Positions 11,545-21,931 of a stretch of DNA of 64,000 nt are shown here, piece after piece (the first letter of the stretch is position 1; the number at the start of each line of letters is the position of its first letter). Origin of the DNA: Tupaia tana. Lineage: Eukaryota; Chordata; Mammalia; Scandentia; Tupaiidae. The stretch lies in contig JAKSZU010000027.1 in the NCBI GenBank assembly GCA_026018925.1, forward strand, positions 4,225,531-4,289,530, given 5' to 3'. A program made the position numbers and the translations under genes. The notes under the pieces are model-generated. The model worked only from the letters and a program-made list of their open reading frames with translations. It had not been told where the DNA came from and searched no databases.

Positions 11545-11665
11545 GAGTGCTAGTAGTATTTTCCCCATTTCACAGGAGAGGGTACTAGATCTTAGAGGGG
11601 ACACAGGGATTGCCCCAGGCCATGTAGTCCGTGGCAGCGGTTAGAGTGCAAACCCAAGTGGGCTT
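11545..11665 (-). mobile_element. MIR SINE relic, antisense
   Basis: CCCCATTTCACAGGAGAGGG followed by TTGCCCCAGGCCATGTAGTC and GAGTGCAAACCCAAG follows the antisense MIR order ('CCCCATTTTACAGATGAGG', 'TTGCCCAAGGTCACACAGC', 'ATTTGAACCCAGG'). Ancient and diverged. Confidence 0.6.
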
Positions 11666-11818
11666 TGTTTTCTGGCCACATCTCCAATCCTCGGGCTGCG
11701 TTCCCTCTGCATCTCTGGTCTTCATGCGCACTTACGTACGAAGACGTGTCCCAACTCTTCCTTGTTGACAGAGGCAGAGTGTGGCTACTTTTCATGCCAT
11801 GTAACAGCCAACGTCTCG

Positions 11819-11891
11819 TCCCTTTCCTTTCCTTTCCTTTCCTTTCCTTTCCTTTCCTTTCCTTTCCTTTCCTTTCCTTTCCTTTCCTTTC
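11819..11891. repeat. (CCTTT)n pentanucleotide, AAAGG on the other strand
   Basis: About 14 nearly perfect pentanucleotide units. It lies exactly where the A tail of the adjoining antisense SINE should be, so it most likely grew from that tail. Its purity suggests it is length-polymorphic. Confidence 0.97.
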
Positions 11892-12153
11892 GTCTTTGGA
11901 AGGATTTTTTGCTGTAGGGCACATGCACTCATCAGAAAGACAGAGAAAAACAGAGAGACAGAAAGCGAGAAATCACTCCCCAGGGGGGATGGCCACACTG
12001 CGATCCCTTCTCCTCCATTCTCCTCCCGGGATCTTGGGGACCCACACCCACGAGCCCGGTATGAGTTTAAGCTGTTGTTTGATTCCGGGACTCAATCTGT
12101 GGTCGACTACATGGGAGTCCAGCGACATAGCCATTATGCCATCTGCTGGTCCC
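11892..12153 (-). mobile_element. Family V SINE, long form, with pentanucleotide tail
   Basis: Antisense long-form copy: TTTTTTGCTGTAGGGCACAT, GAAATCACTCCCCAGGGGGG, ATCCCTTCTCCTCCATTCTC, and a head with GTGGTCGACTACATGGGAG and ATTATGCCATCTGCTGG. Its A tail is replaced by the pentanucleotide to the left. The palindrome is almost intact (CCCCAGGGGGG). Confidence 0.92.
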
Positions 12154-13606
12154 CATCTCTTTTCTTCACGTAAAGGCGGTTCCTTTTGGTGATTCTGCCT
12201 TTCTCTCAGAATCACGGGCTATTTCGTTGTTGTTATTTCAACCAGACTAAATAAGTAGGGCTTCTCAGCATTGTCACTCCAGCTCATGATGGCTCTGTCC
12301 GTTTGCTCGAGCTCAGCTTTTAGGGGTAACCCGAAGGCAGAGTTTTTCCTAAGCTCTTGTGCTCATCTTCTTGGGTATGTTAACATCCTAATACATCTCA
12401 CCCTACCCACAGTAAATATAAAGCCAGAATCCTCCTAATTTAGACCAGATCTGCCATTCTTTCCATAAAAACTTGAAAAGCACCAAACCTAAGACCTACT
12501 AACAGGCCTGTTTCTACTTATGTCACTTATTATATGCACACTTTTATTAACTTTGGCCTTTTTTGGAATTGCTCCTGAAGACGAGGTATTCTAACACAAA
12601 CACAGTGTCAGCTAAATTTTTATGATATTTTCATTTTGCTTCAGGAAAATACATTCTTCTTCTTCTTTTTTTTTTTTTTGGATGTCCTAAGGTCATCTGA
12701 AATAAGTTCTTTCTAATTGATTTCACCGCTAATAATCCTGTAGGAGGGTTTTTGAAAACCGGGTCTAATTTACATGCTTGACACTGCATTTGTTGACCGC
12801 AATGACAATGCAGAGGGCTGAAGGCGATGACCCAGATACTGCAGATAGCTGGACTGCTGAAAACAAGAGTTCCTTGGGCTGGCCATTTTAGGGAGAGATG
12901 GTGTCATTGACCACTGTTCATCTTGGAAATGGGAATAAGCCCTAATGCCACTACTGTCCTGCAGAATTTAGACAGCAAGCGTGGCACTTTGGTACCACAG
13001 ATACTTTGCTATTTCTATTGGAAATGGGGAATCCGTGTCCTCGCCCCTTGAATCTGGTGGGCTTGCTACTGCTTCGGCCAGTGGTGGCGTGTCAAGGCTA
13101 GAGAGTGAAAGCCATGCTTCTCACCTGGCTCTCTCTAACACCCCTTCCTCACACTCTCTTTGGGTGCCCTCTCACCCTCCCTTGGAGCCTCAGTAGTTCT
13201 GGTGTGGGAATTCCAGGCTCGATAGAAAGACCTTAAGTGAGTGCTCCAGATGACAGTTCCAGGTGAGCCCAGCTTTCGGCTCACCCTAGTTCCAGTGCAC
13301 ACATCTGACAGACGTGGCTGCGAGCCTGCAGCAGTTCTAGTCTTCCCAGTGTGGGCTCCAGACATGGAGGCGCAGTTACAAGCCATTCCCACCAAGCGCA
13401 GTCCACGTGCCAGCCCACGTCAGTGACCGTGAGGGAATGGTGGTTTTACACCATAGCGTTTGGAGTGCTGATCATACAACACAGAGGACAAGAATAGCAA
13501 GGTGGATTTTTTCTCTCTTCTTAGTTGTTCAATGTCTTACTTGCTCATTTATCATGAACTGAGAAGCCTCGAAGAGTGTCAGACACATATTAAGACGCAG
13601 GTAAAG
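12154..13606. other. Unique sequence
   Basis: About 1.45 kb without recognised gene or repeat apart from a T run near 12667-12680. The left half is AT-rich, and the right half (12900-13430) is GC-richer with short frames that look fortuitous. Confidence 0.5.
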
Positions 13607-13836
13607 AGGGGGTCAGTTGCGCAGTGGTAAACACAACGCCCTGAGGCAGACCCACCGGGGAAGTTACTGTTCACAGCCGGACAGTTCCCCGAATACCATA
13701 GGTATGCAGGCACCTGCATTCAGGCTGGAGAAGGCTGGGAGAGGGGTGGATTCCAGTGTTAAGATCCTCCGTGTGGGAGTGCTGTATCTCTGTCTCTCTC
13801 ACTCATAGAATAAATAAATAAACTTAAAAAAATAAA
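13607..13836 (+). mobile_element. Second tRNA-like SINE family, diverged copy
   Basis: Starts GGGGTCAGTTGCGCAGTGGT, a tRNA A-box-like context, but continues differently from family V (AACGCCCTGAGGCAGACCC). It ends TCTGTCTCTCTCACTC and AATAAATAAATAAACTT. The 230-nt length, the head with A box and the A-rich tail fit a tRNA-derived SINE. It may be a distinct, older family; a B box is not clear. Confidence 0.5.
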
Positions 13837-13842
13837 GATGAG

Positions 13843-14107
13843 GGGGCCAGAAGGTGGTATAGTGGTTACGGTGTTGGATTCTCACATAACCAACAGTGGT
13901 TCGTGTCCCAGACCTGATGGCTTGAAAATCATGCTGAATGTGTATGCATGTGAACCCAAAATCCCAAGAGGAGAATGGAGGAGAAGGGACTGTGGCTTAG
14001 CCGTCCCCCCTGGGGGGTCATTTCTCACTTTCCCTCTCACTGTCTCCCTGTTTCTCTCCAGCGAGTGCATGCGCCCTGGGACAAAAAAAACTTACAGGAA
14101 AATAAAA
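13843..14107 (+). mobile_element. Family V SINE, long form
   Basis: Sense copy starting GGGGGCCAGAAGGTGGTATA, with TGGTTCGTGTCCCAGACC as B-box region, AGAGGAGAATGGAGGAGAAG, CCCCCCTGGGGGG and GCGAGTGCATGCGCCCTGGG before an A-rich tail. It sits directly against the tail of the preceding SINE, an example of insertion into an A-rich tail. Confidence 0.9.
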
Positions 14108-14274
14108 GGAAGAAGAAGATTGAGAGATTACTGAGGATGGCGCTGGAGGTCAAGAGAGAACATGTGACATACTCACAGATGCTGGTCCATGTCTTCTGGG
14201 TTTTGTGATATGAAAAAATAATTATAAATGTTTAGATTTTAAAAAACTCTTTCAGATGCATTTTTCATTTTTTT

Positions 14275-14425
14275 AAATGTAATGCAGTTGAATGGTCACA
14301 GCGATCTTATGAAGTGAGCACGGTAGGAAGCTGGCGTTCAGAGAGGTTCACTATCCTGCCCGCAGTCACACAGCTGCAGGGTGTGGGCGGAGAGGACCAG
14401 AACCCACGTCCCCTGACCTGCCATC
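14275..14425 (-). mobile_element. MIR SINE relic, antisense
   Basis: AGAGAGGTTCACTATCCTGC, CCGCAGTCACACAGCTGCAG and CCAGAACCCACGTCCC follow the antisense MIR core order. No TSD is visible. Confidence 0.7.
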
Positions 14426-14790
14426 CTCGCTCTGCTTGCCACGAGCTGCCTGCCAGGAGCAGAACTGCTGCCCCTTTGTAACCGTTGGTTTCGCATCAGA
14501 CCGTCTATAGTTTCGAACTTCCCTGAAAGCCAGAGGACCCTCTGTGCTGAACGAACAGTGTCAGAATGGCAGCCTCCTCGGTTTCTCTGCAGAGATGGGG
14601 CTGAAAGAGAACTTTCCACTTCTCTGGGGAGAGAGCACAGAAACTGGCGGGGTCTTAGCCTCATCCCTTAGTCATCAGGCTTCATTTCTAGAAATTGGAT
14701 TTTTTAAAAAATCTCTCCCGTGTCTCTGCTTAACATGTTCGATAGTTCCTTGAGCTTTTTGGACATACAGAAAGCAGTTGAACTATTTTA

Positions 14791-15053
14791 GGGACCAGCA
14801 TTTGGCATAATGATTAGGTTACTAGACTCCCATGTGGTTGACTGCTGTTCAAGTTCCAGACCCGGTGGCTTAAACTCACACTGGGCGTGAGTGTGTGTGT
14901 GCGTGCCCACCCACGATTCTAAGAGAATGGAGGAGAAGGGACTGAGGCGTGGCCATCCCCCTCGGGGGTGATTTCTCGCATTCTGTCTGTCTCTCTCCAG
15001 CGAGCACACACGCCCTATAGCAAAAATCTCTCTTAAAATAAAATTAAATGAGA
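14791..15053 (+). mobile_element. Family V SINE, long form
   Basis: Sense copy: GGGACCAGCATTTGGCATAA, GACTCCCATGTGGTTGAC, TTCAAGTTCCAGACC, AATGGAGGAGAAGGGACTG, CCCCTCGGGGGTGATTTCTC and CACACGCCCTATAGCAAAAA, then an A-rich tail. TSD CTATTTTA at 14783-14790 and 15060-15067. Confidence 0.92.
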
Positions 15054-15760
15054 AACTATCTATTTTAATGTTCATGTTTATTAGTTCTATCATCTGTGTC
15101 TGTTTCAGTTGACCAAGATGGGTTGCCTTTTTCTTCTTCTTTGCTTGCCTGGTCATTTTTAATTCCATGCCGGCTACTGTGAGTGTGACCTTACTGTGTG
15201 ATGTACATTTTTTATTTCTCTATCTTCAAGCTTTGTTCAGAGATGTGGTTCAGTTAAATGAAGTTAGTTTTATTCTTCCAAGTGTGACTTTAAGCTTTGT
15301 TGATGGAACCAGAACTGTGTTTCTTGCAGGGTTAACTGCAACTTTGGGCTCTCTTTCATCTCTGGGTACGTAGGTACCAGTTAGTGCTCAACAGAGTATG
15401 TGAGGGGGGCTCTGCAGATCTCAGGACTCTCTGGGTGCAGAGATCTTCTCTCAGGGCGTCTGTCTCGTGACTTCTGGCCACCCGGGCTTCCTCAGATCTC
15501 TGATCTCAATCCAAGGAAAACCCTAAACTCTGCCTGGAGTCCCCCTCCTGCTGGTGAGCTGGGACAATAACATGGCTCCTCATTTGTTCTGTGTCTTGCG
15601 GATCACAGTCCTGGGTTGCCTGATGGGCAGGGCCTCAAGGATTGTTGCTTCATACATTTCCCCCCACACTTTAGTCCTTTTAGGTAAGAGTAACTGGAAG
15701 CCTTGTATGTTTGAAAGATTCATGAGAGAACGCATTCGTTGACAGATGGAGACTGGGCCG
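15054..15760 (-). mobile_element. Possible antisense relic of an old L1 5' region
   Basis: The order GGATCACAGTCCTGGGTTGC, GATTGTTGCTTCATACATTT and TTTTAGGTAAGAGTAACTGG resembles the antisense leader of older L1M elements, recalled rather than aligned. The left part is unassigned. No open frame of interest. Confidence 0.3.
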
Positions 15761-16829
15761 CTGCTGGAGATGAGTCTTCTCCGCTGTTTCCTTCCGCTCT
15801 GGACCTCTGCCTTCAGGGCTATTGAACGGGATCAACTTGTTGGTGCTTTAAATACTTCAGTCACTGAAAATCCACTTGAATATTGTTAGAGGCCAATCTG
15901 CCCACTTTCCAGTGCAGAGATTACGTGAAGGGTCTTGTACGCTTTATAGCTGAAATGCGAGTGCTGCTTTCTACCTGGTGCCTTAGCCGTGCGGCATTTC
16001 TCACGTAGATGACGAGGTTGGTGCTTTTTCAGTCCCACTGCAGCCTGACTTTAACACCCTACACTGAAGGCAATACACAGTTTAAAATGTCTCTTATCCC
16101 CTCCATTAAATCAGCTGCACTTTCTCCGAACTCCCTAAACTCCTTCGACCTCACCAACTTAGTTGCTTTCATTGCTGGGATAGAGGCTTGGTTATGGGGC
16201 ACAGGATGTCACAGAACTCCAGAGGGGAATATGGGCCTTCATAAAACCTGAAATGACCCAAAGCTTGGCAGGAGCTCCCCAACATTGATGGGACCCTACC
16301 CCTGCCCTGTAGCTGCTCCTCTCATGGTTGAGTTCCCTGGGAGACACACCCGAGTTGGGGAGTTGGGTGTGGAACGTTGTCGGGGTGGTGCTCGTGTGAT
16401 AGATTCCTGTGGGGAAGGGAGACAGGACAGGGGGAAGAAGGACTTGGGCTGCACTGCAGTAGTGCAAAGGCCTCAGCTGATCTCATGGGGACTCTGGAGT
16501 TGTGGTGGCCCCTCAGAATGGTCTCCGATGGAGGGTAGATGGGCGAGTCCCTGTGTGTCACCACCTGCCAGTCTGGGGAGGCAGATTTCCCTGGGAAAGT
16601 GTGTGACTATGGGGAAGGCTGCTGCGGACACTCCCAGGGAAGGGCTTAGGGGGCGGCTGTCGGCCACCAGCACTGCCAGAAGGTGGGGAATTGAGTACAC
16701 AGGAAGCCACCCAGTGCGCTCTGGAGTCCTTGGTAGTGATTTCCATCCACTGTCTATTAGCTGTGAGAACATGGGAGAAACCAGTCATTTGTTTATCCGT
16801 TTAACCAGTACTGTGGCATGCCAACTCTC
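15761..16829. other. Unique sequence with fortuitous open frames
   Basis: A moderately GC-rich stretch. The longest open frame of the window (16285-16929, plus strand) lies here, but it has no recognisable domain and ends in a microsatellite and SINE tail, so I do not call it a gene. Confidence 0.45.
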
Positions 16830-16846
16830 TCTCTCTCTCTTTCTGT

Positions 16847-16880
<34 letters not shown>
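16830..16880. repeat. (CT)n then (AC)n microsatellite
   Basis: CT dinucleotides followed by about 16 AC units. It adjoins the tail side of the antisense SINE-like element to the right and probably arose from it. Confidence 0.95.
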
Positions 16881-16883
<3 letters not shown>

Positions 16884-17117
16884 TTTATGTATTTATTTTT
16901 TTCCAAGAGCATGCGCATGTACACACTAGAGAAAGCTTTGACAGGGTGTAGTCAGTCGTGTCTTAGTTCCTTTCTCCAGCCCTCCAGCTTGCCAGGGTCT
17001 TGATGCCCACGTGGCATCTGGCGGGTTTTCAGGCTATGCAGGGATCTGAACCTGTGGCCGGCTGGCTCCCAGCACTGCAATCCAGTGTGCTACTGACTGT
17101 GCCACCAAGGCTGGGCC
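16881..17117 (-). mobile_element. Second tRNA-like SINE family, antisense
   Basis: Read from the right, the element starts GGCCCAGCCTTGGTGGCACA, has a B-box-like AGGTTCAGATCCC, then GCCACGTGGGCATC and GGAGGGCTGGAGAAAGG. It ends in an AAAAAAATAAATACATAAA-type tail next to the CA repeat. The order is tRNA-SINE-like, but the sequence is not family V. It may belong with the element at 13607. Confidence 0.5.
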
Positions 17118-17284
17118 GATCTGCATTTCTATTTGCTCCCCGTTGCTGCTGCTGCTCCCTGGATCACACTTGGAGCAGTGAAGTTAAAGAAAGGTGTGGG
17201 CGGGAGCTAGGAGAGTCAGGTGTGTGCAGAGGAAGGCGACTTCAGACACAGCCTGGTCTGTGTGAGGAGGGTATATCTGAATCA
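17118..17284. other. Short unique spacer
   Basis: No feature recognised. Confidence 0.4.
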
Positions 17285-17370
17285 AGACCCAGAGAATGCG
17301 AGCCTTAGTTTCCTCAGTCATAATACGGAAATAATGATAAAGTCCAGCACATATTAAATGCTCAATAAAT
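17285..17370 (+). mobile_element. MIR SINE 3' relic
   Basis: CCTTAGTTTCCTCAGTCATA, GGAAATAATGATAA and ATTAAATGCTCAATAAATAA match the MIR 3' half ('CAGTTTCCTCATCTG ... AAATGCTCAATAAA'). Confidence 0.7.
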
Positions 17371-17409
17371 AATATATACTGCATATATAATGCATAAATA
17401 ATTTAATAA

Positions 17410-17500
17410 ATAATGATGAGGGCAGGAACCTGGTCTTTCTAATGTCTGGCAAAGTATCGGACATGCAATAGGAACTTAGGAATGTCATGGATTTGTTATG
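17410..17500 (+). mobile_element. L2 LINE 3'-end relic
   Basis: GAGGGCAGGAACCTGGTCTT, CTGGCAAAGTATCGGACATG and CAATAGGAACTTAGGAATG follow the L2 3' terminus ('GGGCAGGGACC...TGCCTGGCACATAGTAGG'). Confidence 0.6.
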
Positions 17501-18596
17501 GATTTGGCAATCCTATGGGAGCATGCCATGTGGCTGACATACTCTGGGGAAGGTTTGGAGGAGGCAGCTGATGGACAGAGAAAGAATTTTAAAGATAAAG
17601 AGGGTTTCCATAGAGGGAGAGAAAGAGAATGCATACTTAACAGAGAGAGGCACGTATATAAGCAAAAGTTTGGTGGGCTGAAAGACCAACATTTTAGAGA
17701 AAGAAAACAAAGCAATGTCTTGGCTTATTTCAAAAGTAAACTGTATTCAAGCAATATTTTCCCCTGCACTAAGAACTAATTGGCATGTTCTTTAGTTTTT
17801 CTACTTGGGCACTTTAACACTTGCGTACACACATACACACGTGTGCACACACACCACACACTACATGCAACAAAGATGAAACATTCCCTTAAAACATTCC
17901 ACTCATGTATTTGTTTTATTAGCTGCCAAAGTAGGGAAGTCCAAAGCCAAGAATAATAAAAATGTAATAAGAGTCAGCTTGCACAGAGGGTTTTTTTTTT
18001 TTTTTCAAGAATTCATAGATCTTATTTTAAGGTTGAAGCCCCCAGGTGTGCTTCCTCCTCCTTCCAACTGACAGTTGTGGTTGTGCAAGGACTATGGCCG
18101 GGCCTGGTGAAGTGCCAGCCAGGCCCGAACAAACGCCAGTTGTGGCTGTGGATTTCCTCTTGACTCTGCCTGGAGCCAACAGTTAGTGTTGGGGGCGTTT
18201 GGGGGCACATGGGGGCTGCAGGCCGGGTCAGATTTTGAAAGGTGCTAATTCTGACTCTTGTCTCCCCTCCCTTCCACTGTTCATGACTGTTGTGACAATT
18301 TTAGCTGTGCCCTAGGGAACTGTGGAGAGGACAGACCTCCAAACTGGTCATCGTTGAACTTTCTACGCTGTGACTATGACTGTCGATTGATGAGAATGCC
18401 ACTATTTCCAGGTTTGGGCTATGGTTGAAGTTCCCTTCTTCCGTATCTCTCAAGAAAAGTCCTACATAAATACGATAGCAATGAGAGTTGGGGCACCTGC
18501 ATGTTGTACCTCTTCAAGGTCACCCCACCCTGAAAAGCTTGCTCGCTTGTTTTTCCTGCTTTCTTCCTTTCCTCTTCTTCCTCCTCTATCTCTCTT
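17501..18596. other. Unique sequence
   Basis: AG-rich at 17570-17720, a CA-rich patch at 17820-17870, a T14 run at 17991-18004, otherwise unique. No gene recognised. Confidence 0.5.
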
Positions 18597-18877
18597 TTTA
18601 AAAATTATTTATTTATTTATTTTTTATTTTTATGGCCAGAGGATGCATGTGTTCACCAGGGGAAGAACGAGAGAGAAAGATGGGAGGGAGAAGGCATCCC
18701 TCGGTGGGGCATGGTCTCACTGCAGCCCTTCTCCCTCGTTTCTCCACTTGGTCGGCATTTGGGGAACACGTTGCACACCCTCCTGTCAAGTTTTCCAAGC
18801 CACCAGGGCCAGAATTCAGACTGTCGCCTACCACGTGGGGTCTCGCCCCCTGAGTTACTAGGCCACCGGGCTGGCCT
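18597..18877 (-). mobile_element. Family V SINE, diverged long form
   Basis: Antisense and old: the T-rich tail region TTATTTATTTATTTTTTATT, then GGATGCATGTGTTCACCAGG, CCTTCTCCCTCGTTTCTCC, AAGCCACCAGGGCCAG and a head relic ending CCACCGGGCTGGCC. Confidence 0.75.
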
Positions 18878-18924
18878 GATTTCTTATTTCCTACCGTCTG
18901 GTTTTTTATCCTAGAGTCTTTACG

Positions 18925-19440
18925 GAACACTAATGGACAGGTTGATTCCAACATTTTCATCATGCTGCTATCAAAACTTTCATGACCCTTTACCTCTAGA
19001 ATGAAGTCTCTGTTCCCTTTATTCAATTTACCTTTGCCTTTTCCAGTCTGGTCCTGGGCTTTTCATTCTTGCAGCCTGTTTTCTGTACACAAAGTTTCTA
19101 ATCGAGCCAGACTGTCAACTCATTGTCCCACAGCCTACAATTCCTGTCTCCAGGACGCTGCCCCCATAGTTCCGTAGGGTGACCAGGCATTCTCATGCCC
19201 CTCTCTGAATTCACTAGTTCTTCAAGTCCAGCTTAAGCCCCATCTCCTCCAGCCTCGAGGGTGACTGTTCTCTCAAACTCTCCCAGTGATTCCCTGGACC
19301 CACAAGATTGAATCTTAATCTTGTCTGTATTATTTGTCAATTCTTGATGTATCTAGCTTCTGTTTCCTCAAATAAGATTATAAACTCCCAGAGGACAAGG
19401 GTAGTTTACCTACAGCAGAAAGCTGTGCAGATTGATGAAG
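18925..19440 (+). mobile_element. L2 LINE 3' fragment, about 500 bp
   Basis: Successive blocks match the L2 3' end: ATGACCCTTTACCTCTAGAA, TTTTCCAGTCTGGTCCTGGG, CAAGTCCAGCTTAAGCCCCA, GTCTGTATTATTTGTCAATT and TAAACTCCCAGAGGACAAGG ('aagtccaggctcaa...cc', 'gagctccttgagggca'). Ancient. Confidence 0.7.
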
Positions 19441-19584
19441 TACTAGCATTCATTACGAAGAATTCCAGTAGTTCTCTTTTGCATGAGGAATACTGTTAAT
19501 TACGGGTCAATGTGACTGAACATTGATGTGATAGGTCTCACCCATGAAGTCTCACACCAGCATAACATTGTTATAAATAGTCAG

Positions 19585-19745
19585 GGCAGTGGAGCAGGGA
19601 GACCTTTTTAGGGTGAGTCCAGAGGATGGGCTCAAATCCCACCTCTGCTGAAACTGGCTCTGGTGTCTCTCATGAGTGGACCTGCGTTCCTGGGGCTCAG
19701 TGTCTTCACACAGTGAGAGTCGGAGGCTACCATAATCCCAGCTTG
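19585..19745 (+). mobile_element. MIR SINE relic
   Basis: GGGCTCAAATCCCACCTCTG followed by GAAACTGGCTCTGG and GGGGCTCAGTGTCTTCACAC fits the MIR core order. Weak but ordered. Confidence 0.5.
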
Positions 19746-20798
19746 AACTGATCGAAGCAGAGAAGGGCCGGGGCGGGGTGGCACATTTCTGAACGTGCTG
19801 TCGAACTTTCAATTTTCCCCCCTGCTTTTCTCTACTTTCTCTTATTAGGATGGGTTCCTTCCTTCCTCTCTCTCTTTCCTTTTTTTATCCCTTTAAGTGT
19901 CAGTACACCTGATAAGGATCTCACTTTCCTTTCATTCCTTCCCTTGTTCTAACCACACTTGAACGTGTTCTCTTTAGATAAACATTTCCCATGCCGTGGG
20001 TGCTGAGTGCTGTACACGCAAGCTTCAGCTCACTTTACCTCCAGAATCTTTTATTTATTTATTTTTTTAAAAAGTGAACTCCTAGCATTGAGAATATATT
20101 TTTCTCATAGTTAAACAGTACATTTCCACTCAAGAGTGCCAAATCTTTCAAAAGGGTGATCTCATTCCTCTCTGGTCTCCCATCAGCTCATAGGATTTCT
20201 GGGATTGGGGGATAAGGGAGATGCCCAGTAAGTCACCCCATTTGGGAGAGCGAGACATCAAGACCCAGAGGCCCTGGAAATTGGCTCTAGGGGTCTAATG
20301 AGTTCTTGGTTCGCTGGGGACAAAACATGGGGTTCTTGGCTTTCGGCCATTTTTCTAACCACAGGCATGGCGACAAGTTTGAGCAGAACCATAAGAGGCA
20401 CATTGAGTGTGATGTGGCCAAGAAAAGGTGCTGCCCCTGAAGCTTTAGGAAGGTGATGAGTGAGTGTAGTGATGTGATCTGACTGGAGATAGGCACGGGA
20501 AAAAGAATTACTCCGATGAGAGACTTTTCTAGACCAACGAAAAGGGAAAGCTCTATTTAAGCAACACCAAAGAGAAGATAAAAAAGAATGTGGACTACTT
20601 TGAACTTCATTCACTGGTGTCAAATCCTAACATCAAGCTGTATTTATCTGCTTCAGATACCCCAGCATTGCCTTGAGACCTGGCCAGGGATAAGTTTATC
20701 AGAAAGTTATGAAGCTGAAGTTTTAGGCCTCTCATTTATATAGGCCTCATCCAAGTTCAGGAGGGCCCTAACAATGGGTTCATATTATTATATCTTTT
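19746..20798. other. Unique sequence
   Basis: Contains pyrimidine-rich tracts (19800-19880) and unique sequence with a short antisense open frame at 20258-20623 of no recognisable identity. No gene called. Confidence 0.5.
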
Positions 20799-21020
20799 TA
20801 TTTTTTTAAGTTTTTGCTAAAGGCATGTGCACTCACAGAATAAAGACAAAGAGAGGGACAGGGAGGAATCACTCGCCTTTCCCCTCTATTTTCCTTTTTG
20901 GGATTTTGGGCATGTATGCCCATGTACCAGGTGTGATTTTCAAGCTGCCAGGTCTGGGACTTGAACCACAGCTGCCCATGTGGGAGCCAACACCTTAACT
21001 GTCATGCAACCTACTGGCCC
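20799..21020 (-). mobile_element. Family V SINE, long form, old
   Basis: Antisense: AAGTTTTTGCTAAAGGCATG, TGATTTTCAAGCTGCCAGGT, CCCATGTGGGAGCC, CATGCAACCTACTGGCCCC. Imperfect TSDs near 20781-20798 (CATATTATTATATCTTTT) and 21021-21038 (CACATTAATATATCTTTT) fix both ends. Confidence 0.87.
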
Positions 21021-21038
21021 CACATTAATATATCTTTT

Positions 21039-21280
21039 TGTTAACATGTGCAAAAGTGAGATTTTCCTTGACGAGCTCCCTTTCCCCCAACTTTAGGTCT
21101 TTCTAAATCTAAATCTGCTCCTGAACCTGACCCTCACTGACATATAATATCTAGAACTTTTGCACCTTTAAGAAACTACTCCTCATCTTAAGTAAATCTG
21201 TGCTGCCTTAAACTGCCAAACTATGTGCCTGTGCCTCGTCTGTCCTTTCTATGCAATTCAATTCTTGGTCTTAAGGAAGC
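21039..21280. other. Short unique spacer
   Basis: No feature recognised. Confidence 0.4.
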
Positions 21281-21293
21281 AAGCTAGCCTCCT

Positions 21294-21573
21294 CCTTTTT
21301 TTTTATTTTTTCTTTTTCTTTTTTCCCTTTTTTTTTTAAGAGAGATTTTTTTTTTTTTTTTTTTTTTTTTTGCTACAGGGCTCATGTGCTTGCCAGAGAG
21401 ACAGAGAGACAGAAAGTGAGAAATCACCCCTTGGGAGGATGGCTATGCTGCAATCTCTTCTCCTCCATTCTCTTCTTGGGATTTTAGGCCCAGCATGAAT
21501 TTCAAGTCTCTGGGTCCAGGACTCAAACTGTGGTCCACCATTACATAACCATTACGCCATCTGCTGGTCCCTC
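21294..21573 (-). mobile_element. Family V SINE, long form
   Basis: Antisense with a long T-rich tail (21294-21371), TTGCTACAGGGCTCATGTGC, AGAAAGTGAGAAATCACCCC, CTCTTCTCCTCCATTCTCTT and ATTACGCCATCTGCTGGTCC. TSDs AAGCTAGCCTCCT (21281-21293) and AAGCGAGCCTTCT (21574-21586), two mismatches. Confidence 0.92.
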
Positions 21574-21586
21574 AAGCGAGCCTTCT

Positions 21587-21915
21587 TGAAGCATCATTAT
21601 GTAGGTAATGCTTTCATAAACATCATTGAAGTTCAGACTTACCACATCTTACTTTTTATAAAGTGGGGGAGCAGGTTCAGGAAGGTCTGGTAACTTGGTG
21701 AAGGGTTCATGTCTTGAGAATGGCACGACCCAAATAGGAAGCTACCCTTTTGGGATAAGCAGGGACAGCGATAAGGAAACACCGAGGATTCTGATTTACA
21801 AAAGCACAACCCACTTTTTTTTCTTTCTTTCTTTCCAGATCTCTGTCTGTGATTCCATTCAATATGTGTTTACAGAGTCTGTAGTTTCCACAAGGCTTTG
21901 GAATAGGCATCTGAA
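21587..21915. other. Unique spacer
   Basis: No recognised gene or repeat apart from a short TTTC run near 21816-21835. Confidence 0.4.
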
Positions 21916-21931
21916 GATGAAGGCAGTTCCT

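Noticed and set aside
16285-16929. Longest open frame of the window, 214 codons, plus strand
   Set aside because: No recognisable domain, no splice or promoter context, and its 3' end runs through a CA microsatellite into a SINE-like tail. It looks fortuitous.
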